Shown: positions 15,485 to 24,978, counted from the first letter of the stretch. The stretch is 64,000 nt of DNA from Rugamonas rivuli (GCF_009380165.1 NZ_WHUF01000012.1:1-64000); one strand, 5' to 3'. The notes: generated from the sequence alone by a model not told the origin. Translations and numbers: made by a program.

Positions 15485-16354
15485 TTAAGCGTGGGCTTCC
15501 TCGCCCAGCTTGCCGGCGCGGAAATCTTCAACGGCGGCGAAGATCTCGGCCTGCGTGTTCATCACGAACGGGCCGTACTGCGCGATCGGCTCGTTCAGCG
15601 GCTGGCCGGCGACCAGGATCAAACGGCTGGCTTGCTCCGCATGCACCGTCACGCCATCGGCGCCCGCTGTGTTCGCCAGGATCGCCATGCGGCCCGACGC
15701 CACCGCCTTGTCGCCCACGCTCACTTCGCCGCGATAGGTGAAGATGAAGGCGTTGTGGCCTTCCGGCAGCGACTGGCTGAAGCTGGCGCCTGCCGGCAGG
15801 TGGATGTCGAGATAAATCGGCTCCGTCACCTCGCGCTGCACCGCACCGGCCACGCCGTGGCTGCTGCCGGCGATGACTTTCACCGCCACGCCATCGGCCG
15901 TCGTGTAGGCCGGCACGTCGGTACCGTTGAAATCGCGGTACCACGGCGCGCGCATCTTGTCCTTGGCTGGCAGGTTCAGCCACAGCTGGAAGCCTTCCAT
16001 CACGCCTTCTTCCTGCTCCGGCATTTCCGAGTGGATCACGCCGCGGCCTGCGGTCATCCACTGCACGCCGCCGTTGGTCAGCAAGCCTTCGTTGCCGGAA
16101 CTGTCTTTGTGGCGCATGCGGCCTTCGAGCATATAGGTCACGGTTTCAAAGCCGCGATGCGGATGGCTGGGGAAACCGGCGATGTAATCGTTGGCCTGGT
16201 CGCTGCCGAAATTATCCAGCATCAAAAACGGGTCCAGGCGGCGCTGTAACGGTTGGGTCAGGACGCGGTTGATCTTGACGCCGGCGCCATCCATCACGGC
16301 CTGGCCGGTGATAACGCGCTCTACGCTGCGAGGGGTGCTTACTTGATCGGTCAT
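15485..16354 (-). CDS. Pirin-family cupin protein
   Basis: 289 residues from the ATG at 16354, preceded by AAGGAGCATGAC; the frame continues upstream but that ribosome site decides the start. Two cupin domains of the pirin type: FPSHPHRGFETVTYMLEG, GLLTNGGVQWMTAGRGVIHSE (the His-x-His, His and Glu metal ligands of the N-terminal cupin) and a C-terminal pirin domain with LILVAGQPLNEPIAQYGPFVM. Bacterial pirins can act as quercetinase-like dioxygenases or redox cofactors. It follows azoR by 46 bases, in the same probable operon. Confidence 0.92.
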   Translation of the reverse strand: MTDQVSTPRSVERVITGQAVMDGAGVKINRVLTQPLQRRLDPFLMLDNFGSDQANDYIAGFPSHPHRGFETVTYMLEGRMRHKDSSGNEGLLTNGGVQWMTAGRGVIHSEMPEQEEGVMEGFQLWLNLPAKDKMRAPWYRDFNGTDVPAYTTADGVAVKVIAGSSHGVAGAVQREVTEPIYLDIHLPAGASFSQSLPEGHNAFIFTYRGEVSVGDKAVASGRMAILANTAGADGVTVHAEQASRLILVAGQPLNEPIAQYGPFVMNTQAEIFAAVEDFRAGKLGEEAHA

Positions 16355-16400
16355 GTCATGCTCCTTGGTTCGTTGTAGCGCCGCCTGTGCGGCGCCGTTG

Positions 16401-17000
16401 TTACACCAGTACTGCGTTGATCTCTGCTTCAGCCTGCGCCTGGGCCTTGGCCACGGCTTCCGGACCCATGCCCAAACCTTCGGCGAACACATATTGCACA
16501 TCGCTCAGGCCCACGAAGTTCAGGAACATCTTGATGTGTGCCAGCTGCGTATCGCTAGGACCGTCGCGGTGCACGCCGCCACGCGACAGGGCCACGTACA
16601 CTTTTTTGCCGGTCAGCAGGCCAACCGGGCCGGTCGGGCCGTACTTGAAGGTCACGCCGGCGCGGGCAATCGCGTCGAACCAGCTTTTCAGCTGCGCGGT
16701 GATGCCGAGGTTGTAAGTCGGCGCACCGATGACGATCACGTCGGCCGCTTGCACCTGGGCGATCAGCGCATCATCCAGCGCGACGCGTGCAGCCTGGGCT
16801 TCGGTACGCTGGTCGGCCGGGGTGAACAGGGCTTGCAGCGTAGGCTCGTCGATCACTGGGTGCGGATCGGCTGCCAGGTCGCGGCGCACCAGCGCTGCGG
16901 CTGGATTGGCGGCGCGGACTTTGGCGACGATGGCGTCGGCCAGGCGGGTCGATTCGGAACCGGTGCTGCGGGCGCTGGAGTTGATTTGCAGGATGTTCAT
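16401..17000 (-). CDS. azoR: FMN-dependent NADH-azoreductase
   Basis: 199 residues, the standard AzoR size. Flavodoxin-like fold: MNILQINSSARSTGSESTRLA (FMN phosphate loop), VIGAPTYNLGITAQLKSWFD, FKYGPTGPVGLLTGKKVYV and SRGGVH. The enzyme reduces azo dyes and quinones with two electrons per turn, protecting against electrophilic quinones. It is first in an operon with a pirin and is transcribed divergently from a LysR regulator 117 bases away. That is a common arrangement in proteobacteria for quinone-responsive control. Confidence 0.93.
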   Translation of the reverse strand: MNILQINSSARSTGSESTRLADAIVAKVRAANPAAALVRRDLAADPHPVIDEPTLQALFTPADQRTEAQAARVALDDALIAQVQAADVIVIGAPTYNLGITAQLKSWFDAIARAGVTFKYGPTGPVGLLTGKKVYVALSRGGVHRDGPSDTQLAHIKMFLNFVGLSDVQYVFAEGLGMGPEAVAKAQAQAEAEINAVLV

Positions 17001-17117
17001 GGTGTTGCTCCTTGTCTGTTGTCGGGTGTGTGCTGCGATGGAGTCACTTTAATCGTTTCAAATTCATTCCGGAAGACGCTAAAATGGATAACATTAATCC
17101 ACTGATGGAACAATCCT

Positions 17118-18029
17118 ATGGAAATAGACCCGGGAGACCTGCTTTTGTTCGCCCGCATCGTCGAATGCGGCAGCTTCAGCCTGGCGGCGCAGCGCGTGGG
17201 CCTGCCCAAATCGACGGTGTCGCGCCGCATTTCGCTGCTGGAGGCGCAGCTGGGCGAGCGCCTGCTCCAGCGCACCACGCGCAAGCTGGTGCTGACCGAG
17301 TTCGGCGCCAGCCTGCTGGAGCACGCGCGGCGGGTGGCCGATGAAACCGAACAGGCCGGCGCGCTGGCGCAGCACCGGCAGGGCGCACCGAGCGGCTTGT
17401 TGCGGGTGTCGATGCCGGCCGACTTCGCCAACGTGGCGATGGGCACGATGATGACGCGCTTCATGAACCAGTACCCGGCGATCTCGCTGGAACTGGACCT
17501 GTCGCCGCGCCGGGTCGATCTGGTGGCGGAAAATTTCGACCTGGCCATCCGCATGGGCAACCTGCCGGACGATGCCTCGCTGGCCGCGCGCCGCGTCACG
17601 CTGAGCAAGATCGCTCTGTACGCGTCGCCGCTGTACACCTCGCTGCGCGGGCTGCCTGAGCATCCGGACGATCTGTTCAAGCACGACCTGCTCAGCCTGC
17701 CGCCAAGGCTGAATGGTTTGATACGCTGGAAGCTCTTGCGCGGCAAGACGGAGTGGGAGAGGGAGTTGCCAGTGCGGTTGCTGGCGAACTCACCGGAGCT
17801 GCTGGTGCGCATGGCGGCCACCGGCGTGGGCATCGCCGCGTCGACCGAGCTGTTCGCGCATGAGCATTTGCAGAATGGGACGCTGGTGCGGGTATTGCCG
17901 GAGTGGGCTTTCCCCATCGTCACCGGCTGGGCGGTGTTCCCCGGCCGCCGGCTGATGCCGGCCAAGACCAGGGTGTTCCTCGATATGCTGGAGGCCGCCT
18001 TTGAAGATGGACGGCCGTACGGGGTGTAG
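17118..18029 (+). CDS. LysR-family regulator, divergent from azoR
   Basis: 303 residues: winged helix at 1-60 (DLLLFARIVECGSFSLAAQR, PKSTVSRRISLLEAQLG, RLLQRTTRKLVLTEFG), a linker helix, and a type-2 periplasmic-binding-like effector domain (FDLAIRMGNLPDDASLAARRV). The divergent placement opposite azoR/pirin suggests it activates them in response to quinone-like or aromatic ligands. Start is the ATG at 17118. Confidence 0.92.
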   Translation: MEIDPGDLLLFARIVECGSFSLAAQRVGLPKSTVSRRISLLEAQLGERLLQRTTRKLVLTEFGASLLEHARRVADETEQAGALAQHRQGAPSGLLRVSMPADFANVAMGTMMTRFMNQYPAISLELDLSPRRVDLVAENFDLAIRMGNLPDDASLAARRVTLSKIALYASPLYTSLRGLPEHPDDLFKHDLLSLPPRLNGLIRWKLLRGKTEWERELPVRLLANSPELLVRMAATGVGIAASTELFAHEHLQNGTLVRVLPEWAFPIVTGWAVFPGRRLMPAKTRVFLDMLEAAFEDGRPYGV

Positions 18030-18032
18030 GGC

Positions 18033-18878
18033 TTACTTCTTCAGCGTGGCCATGGCTTGGCCCAGCTGGACCGGGCCGGCAGGTTGCCACGTCGGGTTGA
18101 AGTGCATCAGGCCTTTCGGGAACAGCATGACGACGGTGGAGCCGAGCAGGAAGCGGCCCAGTTCCTCGCCTTTTTTCAGCACGATGTTCTGGTCGTCGTA
18201 CTGCCACTCGCACACATGCGGCTGGCGCGGCGGATTGACCACGCCGTGCCACACGGTCGCCATGCTGCCGACGATGGTGGCGCCGACCAGCGTCATCACG
18301 AACGGGCCGTGGGCGGTGTCGAACACGCACACCACGCGCTCGTTGCGGGCGAACAGGCCAGGGATGCCGCGCGCGGCGGCCGGGCTGACCGAGAACAGCT
18401 CGCCCGGCACGTAGATCATGCGGGTCAGCTTGCCGTCGCAAGGCATGTGGATGCGGTGGTAGTCGCGCGGGCTCAGGTACAGGTTGGCGAAGCTGCCGTT
18501 TTGGAACTTGGCGGCAAGCTCGGCGTCGCCGCCGACCAGCGCGGTGGTGCTGAAATTGTGGCCCTTGGCCTGGAAGATCTGGTCTTCCTTGATGTCGCCG
18601 AACTGGCTGATGCGGCCGTCGATCGGGCAGATGAAGTCGACATCGGCGATGGGCCGGGCTTCCGGGCGCAGCGCGCGCGTGAAGAATTCGTTGAAGCTGG
18701 CGTAGTTGGCGATGTCGGGATCGAGCGCCTCGTCCATGTTGACGTTGTACTTGCCGACGAACCAGCGTATCAGCCAGGTGGTCTTGCCGCCGCCCTTGGC
18801 GCCGGCGATGCGGCCGGCGAAATTGGTCAACGCTCCCTTGGGGAGCAGGTAGTGCGGCAGAACGGCAAGACGGGACAC
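18033..18878 (-). CDS. psd: Phosphatidylserine decarboxylase proenzyme
   Basis: 281 residues from the GTG at 18878 (VSRLAVLPHYLLPK); an ATG at 18911 would add eleven residues with no better ribosome site. Features: FNEFFTRALRPEARPI, CPIDGRISQFG, YHRIHMPCDGKLTRM, and the self-cleavage motif GRFLLGSTVVMLFP, where cleavage before the Ser yields the pyruvoyl cofactor. It converts phosphatidylserine to phosphatidylethanolamine at the inner membrane. Convergent with the LysR gene, three bases apart. Confidence 0.93.
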   Translation of the reverse strand: MSRLAVLPHYLLPKGALTNFAGRIAGAKGGGKTTWLIRWFVGKYNVNMDEALDPDIANYASFNEFFTRALRPEARPIADVDFICPIDGRISQFGDIKEDQIFQAKGHNFSTTALVGGDAELAAKFQNGSFANLYLSPRDYHRIHMPCDGKLTRMIYVPGELFSVSPAAARGIPGLFARNERVVCVFDTAHGPFVMTLVGATIVGSMATVWHGVVNPPRQPHVCEWQYDDQNIVLKKGEELGRFLLGSTVVMLFPKGLMHFNPTWQPAGPVQLGQAMATLKK

Positions 18879-19032
18879 GATAGGGAATCCATGTGGTGAA
18901 CGACTGCGCATTATAGCGCCGGGGTTTAGGAATTCGTACTAAACAATCTGAAGCCCTTGTTATTTACTGAACGTTTTGAATAAAACAAGGCATAATGCAC
19001 GCTCCCACTTGTCCGACAACTTGCCTTCTAGA

Positions 19033-21294
19033 ATGATGCCCGTACGCCAATTCCGCCTGACGCAGATAGCCACCGCCGTTTTCTCCTTCTACATGGCCGC
19101 CGGCGCGGCCCGGGCCGAGGCCGATGCGCCGGAGGCGCCCGCCAAACCGGTCAAATCCGCCAAGCAGGCGGAGGCCGCTCCGATGCAGAAGGTGGAAGTC
19201 AAAGGCGCCGCCGCCAGCTATGACGCGCGCCGCGATGATACCGCTAGCAAGACCGTCGTCACCAGCGAGGAAATCCAGAAATACGGCGACACCTCGGTCA
19301 ACGACGTGCTCAAGCGCGTGCCCGGCATCACCGTCAGCGGCGCGGCCGGACGCAGCGGCGGCGAGATCCGCATGCGCGGCCTGGGCAATGGCTACACGCA
19401 GATCCTGATCAACGGCGAGCGCGCACCGGCCGGCTTCGCCATCGACAGCCTGGCGCCCGAGGTGATCGAACGCATCGAGATCCTGCGCGCCGCCAGCGCC
19501 GAGTTCAGCACGCAGTCCATCGCCGGCACCATCAACATCGTGCTGAAGAAGGCCTTGAAAGCCGCGCAGCGCGAGTTCAAGTTCAGCGAAGCCAAGGGCA
19601 GCAAGTTCAGCTCGCCGTCGGTCAGCCTGCAGATGTCGGACAAGATGGGCTCGACCTCCTACTCGTTCGGCGGCAACGCCTGGCGCTATATGTACAACCG
19701 CCTGACGCCGGTGTTCGACAGCGGCACCGACGCCGCCGGCCTGCCCAACCTGAGCCGCTCCGCCCCGTGGCAAGACCAGGGCCGCGCCGACGGCATGAAC
19801 CTGTCGCCGCGCATCAACTGGACCCTGGACAACGGCGACACGGTGACCTCGCAGACCTTCATCAACCTGAACCAGTTCGTCAGTAACAGCCACAGCCGCA
19901 CCGCCACCACGCTGGGCCGGGGCCCGGACTATGACCGCATCGACAGCACCTACAGCAGCCACAACGGTTTCGGCCGTACCGACCTGAACTGGGTGCACAA
20001 GCTGGGCGAGGGCGCCAAGCTGGACCTGAAGGCCGGTGTCAGCGACAACCGCAACACTTCCGATTCCTTGCAGATCGGCGGCAACAATGGCTTGCCGCCG
20101 ACGCTGGCGCGCACCGTCACCTCGGTCGGCACCGAGCACGGCTTCAGCACCCAGGGCAAGTATTCGCGGCCCTTGACCTTCGGCGCCGCGCCGGCCGACG
20201 GCAAGGGCGAGGCGCCGACCGAGCATGCGCTGGCCATGGGCTGGGATGCCGGCCTGACCCAGCGCGACGACCAGCGCACGCAACGCGAGGCGGCGCTGCC
20301 GGGCAGCACGCCGGACAACAGCGACGAGGGCTTCTCGGCCAAGGTCACGCGGCTGGCGCTGTACGGCCAGGACGAGTGGAACCTGACGCCGCAGTGGTCG
20401 CTCTACACCGGCCTGCGCTGGGAAGGCCTGGACACCCGCAGCGACGGCAATACCTTCGATGCGGTGCAGCAGCGCTCCAGCGTGTTCAGCCCGCTGATGC
20501 AGACGCTGTTCAAGTTCCCCAACAAGAAGGATCAATTGCGCGTGGCGCTGACCCGCACCTACAAGGCGCCGTCGACATCGAGCCTGATACCGCGCAAGTT
20601 CACCTCGACCAACAACAGCGCGACCGATCCTGACCGCCGCGGCAATCCGCACCTGAAGCCGGAACTGGCGCTGGGCCTGGACGCGTCGTTCGAACACTAC
20701 TGGGGCGAGGGCGGCCTGCTGAGCGCCAGCGCCTCGATGCGCCGCATCGACAATTACACCCACCAGGGTTTGCTGTATGAAAACCAGCGCTGGGTCTCGA
20801 CCTCGATCAACGACGGCCGCGCCGAAACGCGCGGCATCGAACTGGAGGCCAAGTTCCCCATGCGCGCGCTGGTCGAGCATGCGCCGGCGCTGGACCTGCG
20901 CGCCAGCGTCAGCCGCAACTGGTCGCGGGTGGAGAGCGTGCCGGGGCCGGACAACCGCCTCGACCAGCAGACCCCGCTGAGCGCCACGCTGGGCGTCGAC
21001 TACAAGAGCCCGAGCGGCGTGCTCACCACCGGCAGCAGCTTCAGCTTCCGCAACGGCGGCCTGGTCCGCGTGAGCGGCACGCAGGGCGGCTACACCAGCG
21101 TGCGCCGCGACCTGGATGTCTACGCCCTGTGGAAAATCGACACCCAGAACAATCTGCGGGTGGCCGTCTCCAATCTGCTGGCGCAGGACTACGTGATGGA
21201 AAGCCTGTACAGCGACAGCAACGGCACAAGCAACCGCATGACGGTGGCCGGCGGCGAAACCCAGCTGCGCGTGACGGTGGAAAAGCGTTTTTGA
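19033..21294 (+). CDS. TonB-dependent outer-membrane receptor
   Basis: 753 residues from the ATG at 19033. Signal peptide ends near AAGAARAEA. A plug domain follows (VVTSEEIQKYGDTSVNDVLK, VPGITVSG, GGEIRMRGLGNGYTQILING, PEVIERIEILRAASAEFST, AGTINIVLKK), then a 22-strand-type barrel ending in Phe (LRVTVEKRF). The receptor binds an extracellular ligand and uses TonB energy for uptake. Ligand not identifiable; siderophore or haem is possible given the PepSY gene at 25006. The upstream region is AT-rich but I did not find a clear Fur site. Confidence 0.9.
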   Translation: MMPVRQFRLTQIATAVFSFYMAAGAARAEADAPEAPAKPVKSAKQAEAAPMQKVEVKGAAASYDARRDDTASKTVVTSEEIQKYGDTSVNDVLKRVPGITVSGAAGRSGGEIRMRGLGNGYTQILINGERAPAGFAIDSLAPEVIERIEILRAASAEFSTQSIAGTINIVLKKALKAAQREFKFSEAKGSKFSSPSVSLQMSDKMGSTSYSFGGNAWRYMYNRLTPVFDSGTDAAGLPNLSRSAPWQDQGRADGMNLSPRINWTLDNGDTVTSQTFINLNQFVSNSHSRTATTLGRGPDYDRIDSTYSSHNGFGRTDLNWVHKLGEGAKLDLKAGVSDNRNTSDSLQIGGNNGLPPTLARTVTSVGTEHGFSTQGKYSRPLTFGAAPADGKGEAPTEHALAMGWDAGLTQRDDQRTQREAALPGSTPDNSDEGFSAKVTRLALYGQDEWNLTPQWSLYTGLRWEGLDTRSDGNTFDAVQQRSSVFSPLMQTLFKFPNKKDQLRVALTRTYKAPSTSSLIPRKFTSTNNSATDPDRRGNPHLKPELALGLDASFEHYWGEGGLLSASASMRRIDNYTHQGLLYENQRWVSTSINDGRAETRGIELEAKFPMRALVEHAPALDLRASVSRNWSRVESVPGPDNRLDQQTPLSATLGVDYKSPSGVLTTGSSFSFRNGGLVRVSGTQGGYTSVRRDLDVYALWKIDTQNNLRVAVSNLLAQDYVMESLYSDSNGTSNRMTVAGGETQLRVTVEKRF

Positions 21295-21420
21295 AGGCGG
21301 GATAATGAGGTGATATGATGCTGCGGTGTACTTAATTGCCGCGGGCCTCCTCTGAAAAAGCCTAAAGTTACCGAGATCATCCAGTCCGACGACGACAGTC
21401 TGCGTCTGGCGCTGGCCGAG

Positions 21421-21696
21421 GTGCGCGATTTGCAGCGCACCGTGGTCGTGCTGCGCTCGGAACTGGAGACCTCGCACCAGGAACGCCAGCACGCGGTGCA
21501 GGACGCCCTGTCTTTCGCCCACAGCGAGATCACCCAGTTGCGCGACACCATCGCGGCGCTGCGCACCAGCCTGGAAAAACTCACGCAGCAAAAGATCGAC
21601 GCGCTGCAGCAGGCCGGCACCGTCCACCACGCCGAAGTCGCGCTGTTGCACGAGACCATACGCGCATTGCGCGACGCCCTGGAGGCGCGCGCATGA
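21421..21696 (+). CDS. Small coiled-coil protein upstream of the adenylate cyclase
   Basis: 91 residues if translation begins at the GTG 21421, but the frame stays open and protein-like back to a stop at 21316. A CTG at 21352 would add 23 residues (KKPKVTEIIQSDDDSLRLAL). The sequence is almost entirely heptad-like helix (VVLRSELETSHQERQHAVQ, EITQLRDTIAALRTSLEKL). Its stop overlaps the cyclase start by four bases. It probably pairs with or scaffolds the cyclase, whose N-terminus is also helical. No named family. Confidence 0.65.
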   Translation: MRDLQRTVVVLRSELETSHQERQHAVQDALSFAHSEITQLRDTIAALRTSLEKLTQQKIDALQQAGTVHHAEVALLHETIRALRDALEARA

Positions 21697-24020
21697 GCGT
21701 CAAGCCCGCCATCCGCAGCGTGCCGGCCAAGCCGGTGGCCGCCAAGAGCGAGGCCGCCACCGCGCAGGCCGCGGCCGGCGCGCAACGCAAGCGGCTGCGC
21801 CAGGTCGAGCTGCTGCTGGAAGTGTCGCGCCGCATGGCGGCCTACGATACGCTGGATGAAATCCTGACCGCGCTGGTCGAAGTCACCACCGAGGAACTGG
21901 ACGCCGAGCGCGGCACGCTGTTCCTCAACGACGCCGAAACGGGCGAACTGTTCTCGCGCGTGGCGCAGGGCAATATCCAGCGCGAGATCCGCTTCCTCAA
22001 CCACACCGGCATCGCCGGCCATGTGTTCACCACCGGCGAGGCCGTCAGCATCGCCGACGCTTATGCCGATCCGCGCTTCAACCGTTCCATAGATGAGCAG
22101 ACCGGCTTCGTCACGCGCAACATCCTGTGCGTGCCGATCAAGACTTTCAAGGGCGAGATCATCGGCGTGTCGCAGACGCTGAACAAGCGGCGCGGCAAGT
22201 TCACCCGCGCCGACCTGCAATTGCTGGAAGCGCTGACCACGCAAGGCACGCTGGCGCTGCAAAGCGCGCGCTTCCTCGAAAGCATGAAGAAGATCCGGCG
22301 CCAGGAGATGGAGTTCATCGACGTGGTGTCCGAGGTGACGGCCGATATCAAGCTCGGCTCGCTGCTGCAAAAGGTGATGGGCGAGGCCACGCGCCTGCTC
22401 AACGCCGAACGCTCGACCCTGTTCCTCAACGACGAGAAGACCGGCGAGCTGTGGTCGGAAGTGGGGCAGGGCCTGGAGTCCTTGCAGATCCGTCTGCCCA
22501 ACTCGGCCGGTATCGCCGGCGCTGTTTTCACGTCCGGCAAAACCATCAACATTCCCTACGCCTACGCCGACCTGCGCTTCAATCCGGCGTTCGACAAGCG
22601 CACCGGTTACTTCACGCGCTCCATCCTGTGCGTCCCCATCGTCAACAAGGCCGGCAAGATCATCGGCGTGACGCAGGTGCTCAACAAGCGCGGCGGTCCG
22701 TTCACGCACGAGGACGAATCGCGTCTGCGCGCCTTCACCGCGCAAATTTCCATCGCGCTGGAAAACGCCAAGCTGTTTGCCGATGTCCAGCAGATCAAGA
22801 ACTACAACGAGGCCATGCTGGAGTCGATGTCGAACGGCGTCATCACCCTGGATGGGCAGGAGAAGATCGTCACCTGCAACGCGGCCGGCCTGCGCATCCT
22901 GCGCACCGATGCCGCCGGCATCGTCGGCCGTTCGGCGGCGGACTTCTTCGGCGGCGCCAACACCTGGGTGATCGACAAGCTGCGCCAGGTCGAGGAAAAC
23001 CAGTCCGCCGAGCACCTGATGGATGCCGAGCTGGTGCTGGACGACGATACGCTGTCGGTCAACTTCAGCGTGCAGCCGCTGCTGTCGATGGAGAAGAAGC
23101 GCATCGGCTGGATGCTGATGATCGAGGATATCTCCAGCGAGAAGCGCTTGCGTTCGACCATGTCGCGCTATATGGACCCCGGCATCGCCGACCAGATGGT
23201 GGCCAACGGCGCCGAAATGCTGGGCGGTAAAAACGTGCCGGCCACGGTGCTGTTCTCGGACATCCGCAGCTTCACCACCATCACCGAGCAGCTGGGCGCG
23301 CAGGGCACGGTGACGCTGCTCAACGAATACTTCACGCTGATGGTCGATTGCATCCAGCGCGAGGAGGGCATGCTCGACAAGTTCATCGGCGACGCCATCA
23401 TGGCGGCCTTCGGCATCCCGGTCGGCCACGACGACGACGCCGACCGCGCGCTGCGCACCGCCATCGCCATGATGACCGAACTGAGCGCCTGGAACCAGGC
23501 GCGCGCGGGCGAGGGCAAGCCGCCGGTGGAGATCGGCATCGGCCTCAACACCGACCTGGTCGTGTCCGGCAACATCGGCTCCAAGAAGCGCATGGATTAC
23601 ACCATCATCGGCGACGGCGTGAACCTGGCGGCGCGGCTGGAATCGGCCTGCAAGCAGTACGGCGCCCGCATCCTGATCAGCGAATTCACCTACCGCGCGC
23701 TGCGCGGCACCTACCGCCTGCGCGAGGTCGACATCGTGGTGGTCAAGGGCAAGACGCAGCCGGTGTCGATCTACGAGGTGATGGACTTCCACGGCGAGGA
23801 CAGCTACCCGAACCTGGCCGAGGCCATGGGCCTGTTTCGCAACGGCCTGCAAAGCTACCGCAAGCGCAACTGGGCGGCGGCGGGCAAGCTGTTCGACGAG
23901 GTGCTGGCCTTGAACCCGCACGACAAGGTGGCCGCGCTGTACATCGAACGCTGCGCCCACATGGCGGCCAATCCGCCGCCCGACGATTGGGACGGTACTT
24001 TTGTGATGGAATCCAAGTGA
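21693..24020 (+). CDS. Class III adenylate cyclase with tandem GAF and PAS domains
   Basis: 775 residues: an Ala-rich N-terminus, GAF-A (about 45-200), GAF-B (about 215-370), a PAS-like domain (about 375-490), and a class III cyclase catalytic domain (about 515-690). The catalytic set is complete: metal Asp523 (FSDIRS) and Asp567 (FIGDAI), adenine-selecting Lys563 and Asp635 (MDYTIIGD), transition-state Asn644 and Arg648 (NLAARLE). It should therefore make cAMP rather than cGMP. A short TPR-like tail follows. Both GAFs carry repeats of FLNDxxTGEL and NP/RxFD-type motifs like those of cyanobacterial CyaB proteins, which bind cyclic nucleotides. Operon with the coiled-coil gene and the LysR gene. 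Confidence 0.92.
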   Translation: MSVKPAIRSVPAKPVAAKSEAATAQAAAGAQRKRLRQVELLLEVSRRMAAYDTLDEILTALVEVTTEELDAERGTLFLNDAETGELFSRVAQGNIQREIRFLNHTGIAGHVFTTGEAVSIADAYADPRFNRSIDEQTGFVTRNILCVPIKTFKGEIIGVSQTLNKRRGKFTRADLQLLEALTTQGTLALQSARFLESMKKIRRQEMEFIDVVSEVTADIKLGSLLQKVMGEATRLLNAERSTLFLNDEKTGELWSEVGQGLESLQIRLPNSAGIAGAVFTSGKTINIPYAYADLRFNPAFDKRTGYFTRSILCVPIVNKAGKIIGVTQVLNKRGGPFTHEDESRLRAFTAQISIALENAKLFADVQQIKNYNEAMLESMSNGVITLDGQEKIVTCNAAGLRILRTDAAGIVGRSAADFFGGANTWVIDKLRQVEENQSAEHLMDAELVLDDDTLSVNFSVQPLLSMEKKRIGWMLMIEDISSEKRLRSTMSRYMDPGIADQMVANGAEMLGGKNVPATVLFSDIRSFTTITEQLGAQGTVTLLNEYFTLMVDCIQREEGMLDKFIGDAIMAAFGIPVGHDDDADRALRTAIAMMTELSAWNQARAGEGKPPVEIGIGLNTDLVVSGNIGSKKRMDYTIIGDGVNLAARLESACKQYGARILISEFTYRALRGTYRLREVDIVVVKGKTQPVSIYEVMDFHGEDSYPNLAEAMGLFRNGLQSYRKRNWAAAGKLFDEVLALNPHDKVAALYIERCAHMAANPPPDDWDGTFVMESK

Positions 24021-24931
24021 AGATCCCGCGTAGCACGCTGGAACAATGGCAGGTGTTGCAGGCGATCGTGGAATGCGGCGGCTATGCGCAGGCGGCCGAG
24101 GCGCTGCATCGCAGCCAGTCGTCGGTCAGCTACATGGTGGCCAAGCTGCAGGAGCAGCTGGGCGTGGAGCTGCTGGAGATCGACGGCCGCCGCGCGCGCC
24201 TGACCAAAAACGGCGAGGCCCTGCTGGCCCGGGCGCGCGAGCTGCTGGGCGATGCCTTCCAGCTGGAGCAACTGGCCGGCAGCCTGGCCGAGGGCTGGGA
24301 GCCGCAGGTCGGCATCGCGGTCGACAGCCTGTTCCCGGTCGAGCTGCTGGTGCAGGTGCTGCGCGAATTCGAACCGTCGGCCACGCATACCCGCGTCAAC
24401 CTGGAGGAGACCGTGCTGTCCGGCTCCGAGGATGCGCTGCTGGAGCAGCGCGTCGACATCGCCATCGTCAGCCGCGTGCCGCCCGGTTTCCTCGGCGATG
24501 TGCTGATGGACATCGAATTCGTCGCCGTCGCCCATCCCTGCCACCCGCTGCATGCGCTGGGCCGCGAGCTGGAGGCGGACGACCTGAGCCGCAACCTGCA
24601 CATCGTGGTGCGCGATTCGGGCACCTTGAATCCGCGCGATCATGGCTGGCTCAACAGCAACCAGCGCTGGACCGTCACCAGCCCGCACACGCGGCTGGAG
24701 ATGATATGCAGCGGCCTGGGCTTCGGCTGGCTGCCCGAGCACAAGATACGGACCCAGCTGGAGCAAGGCTTGCTCAAGCCGCTGCCGCTGCGGGTGGGGC
24801 AGCGCCGCAAGCAATCGCTGACGCTGATCGTCGCCAATCCGGAGCTGGCCGGGCCCGCCACCTGCCGCCTGGCGAATTCGATCCGCAAGGTGGTGAAGGA
24901 GGGCATCAAGCTGCGCCCGCTGTGCGAATGA
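24017..24931 (+). CDS. LysR-family regulator
   Basis: 304 residues from the GTG at 24017, overlapping the cyclase stop (GTGA). Winged helix at 1-60 (EQWQVLQAIVECGGYAQAAEALHR, SQSSVSYMVAKLQEQLGVELL), then an effector domain (DIAIVSRVPPGFLGDVLMDIEFVAVAHP). The translational coupling to a cyclase is unusual for LysR genes, which tend to be divergent from targets. No ligand can be read. Confidence 0.88.
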   Translation: MKIPRSTLEQWQVLQAIVECGGYAQAAEALHRSQSSVSYMVAKLQEQLGVELLEIDGRRARLTKNGEALLARARELLGDAFQLEQLAGSLAEGWEPQVGIAVDSLFPVELLVQVLREFEPSATHTRVNLEETVLSGSEDALLEQRVDIAIVSRVPPGFLGDVLMDIEFVAVAHPCHPLHALGRELEADDLSRNLHIVVRDSGTLNPRDHGWLNSNQRWTVTSPHTRLEMICSGLGFGWLPEHKIRTQLEQGLLKPLPLRVGQRRKQSLTLIVANPELAGPATCRLANSIRKVVKEGIKLRPLCE

Positions 24932-24935
24932 GGTG

Positions 24936-24978
24936 TAATTGAGAATTATTCCTGTTTGGCATGAAACTTTTGTATAAT
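24936..24978 (+). promoter_or_regulatory. Promoter with possible Fur site for the PepSY gene
   Basis: TAATTGAGAATTATT at 24936-24950 resembles half of a Fur box (compare AATNATTCTCA read on the other strand). A perfect -10 TATAAT lies at 24973-24978. Because this -10 falls inside the longer reading frame starting at 24961, it argues for the start at 25006. The -35 is weak, consistent with overlap by the regulator site. Inference from pattern only. Confidence 0.4.

Noticed and set aside
18913..19030. Fur box upstream of the TonB receptor
   Set aside because: The region is AT-rich, but no 19-bp dyad resembling a Fur site is visible.
18964..21651. Long open frame antisense to the TonB receptor (895 codons)
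   Set aside because: It mirrors the receptor's high-GC third positions, has no domain pattern or ribosome site, and the plus-strand gene is unmistakable.
21189..23960. Long open frame antisense to the adenylate cyclase (923 codons)
   Set aside because: Same GC-mirror effect; the sequence is rich in Arg, His, Gln and Ala with no folds, while the sense strand has complete cyclase motifs.
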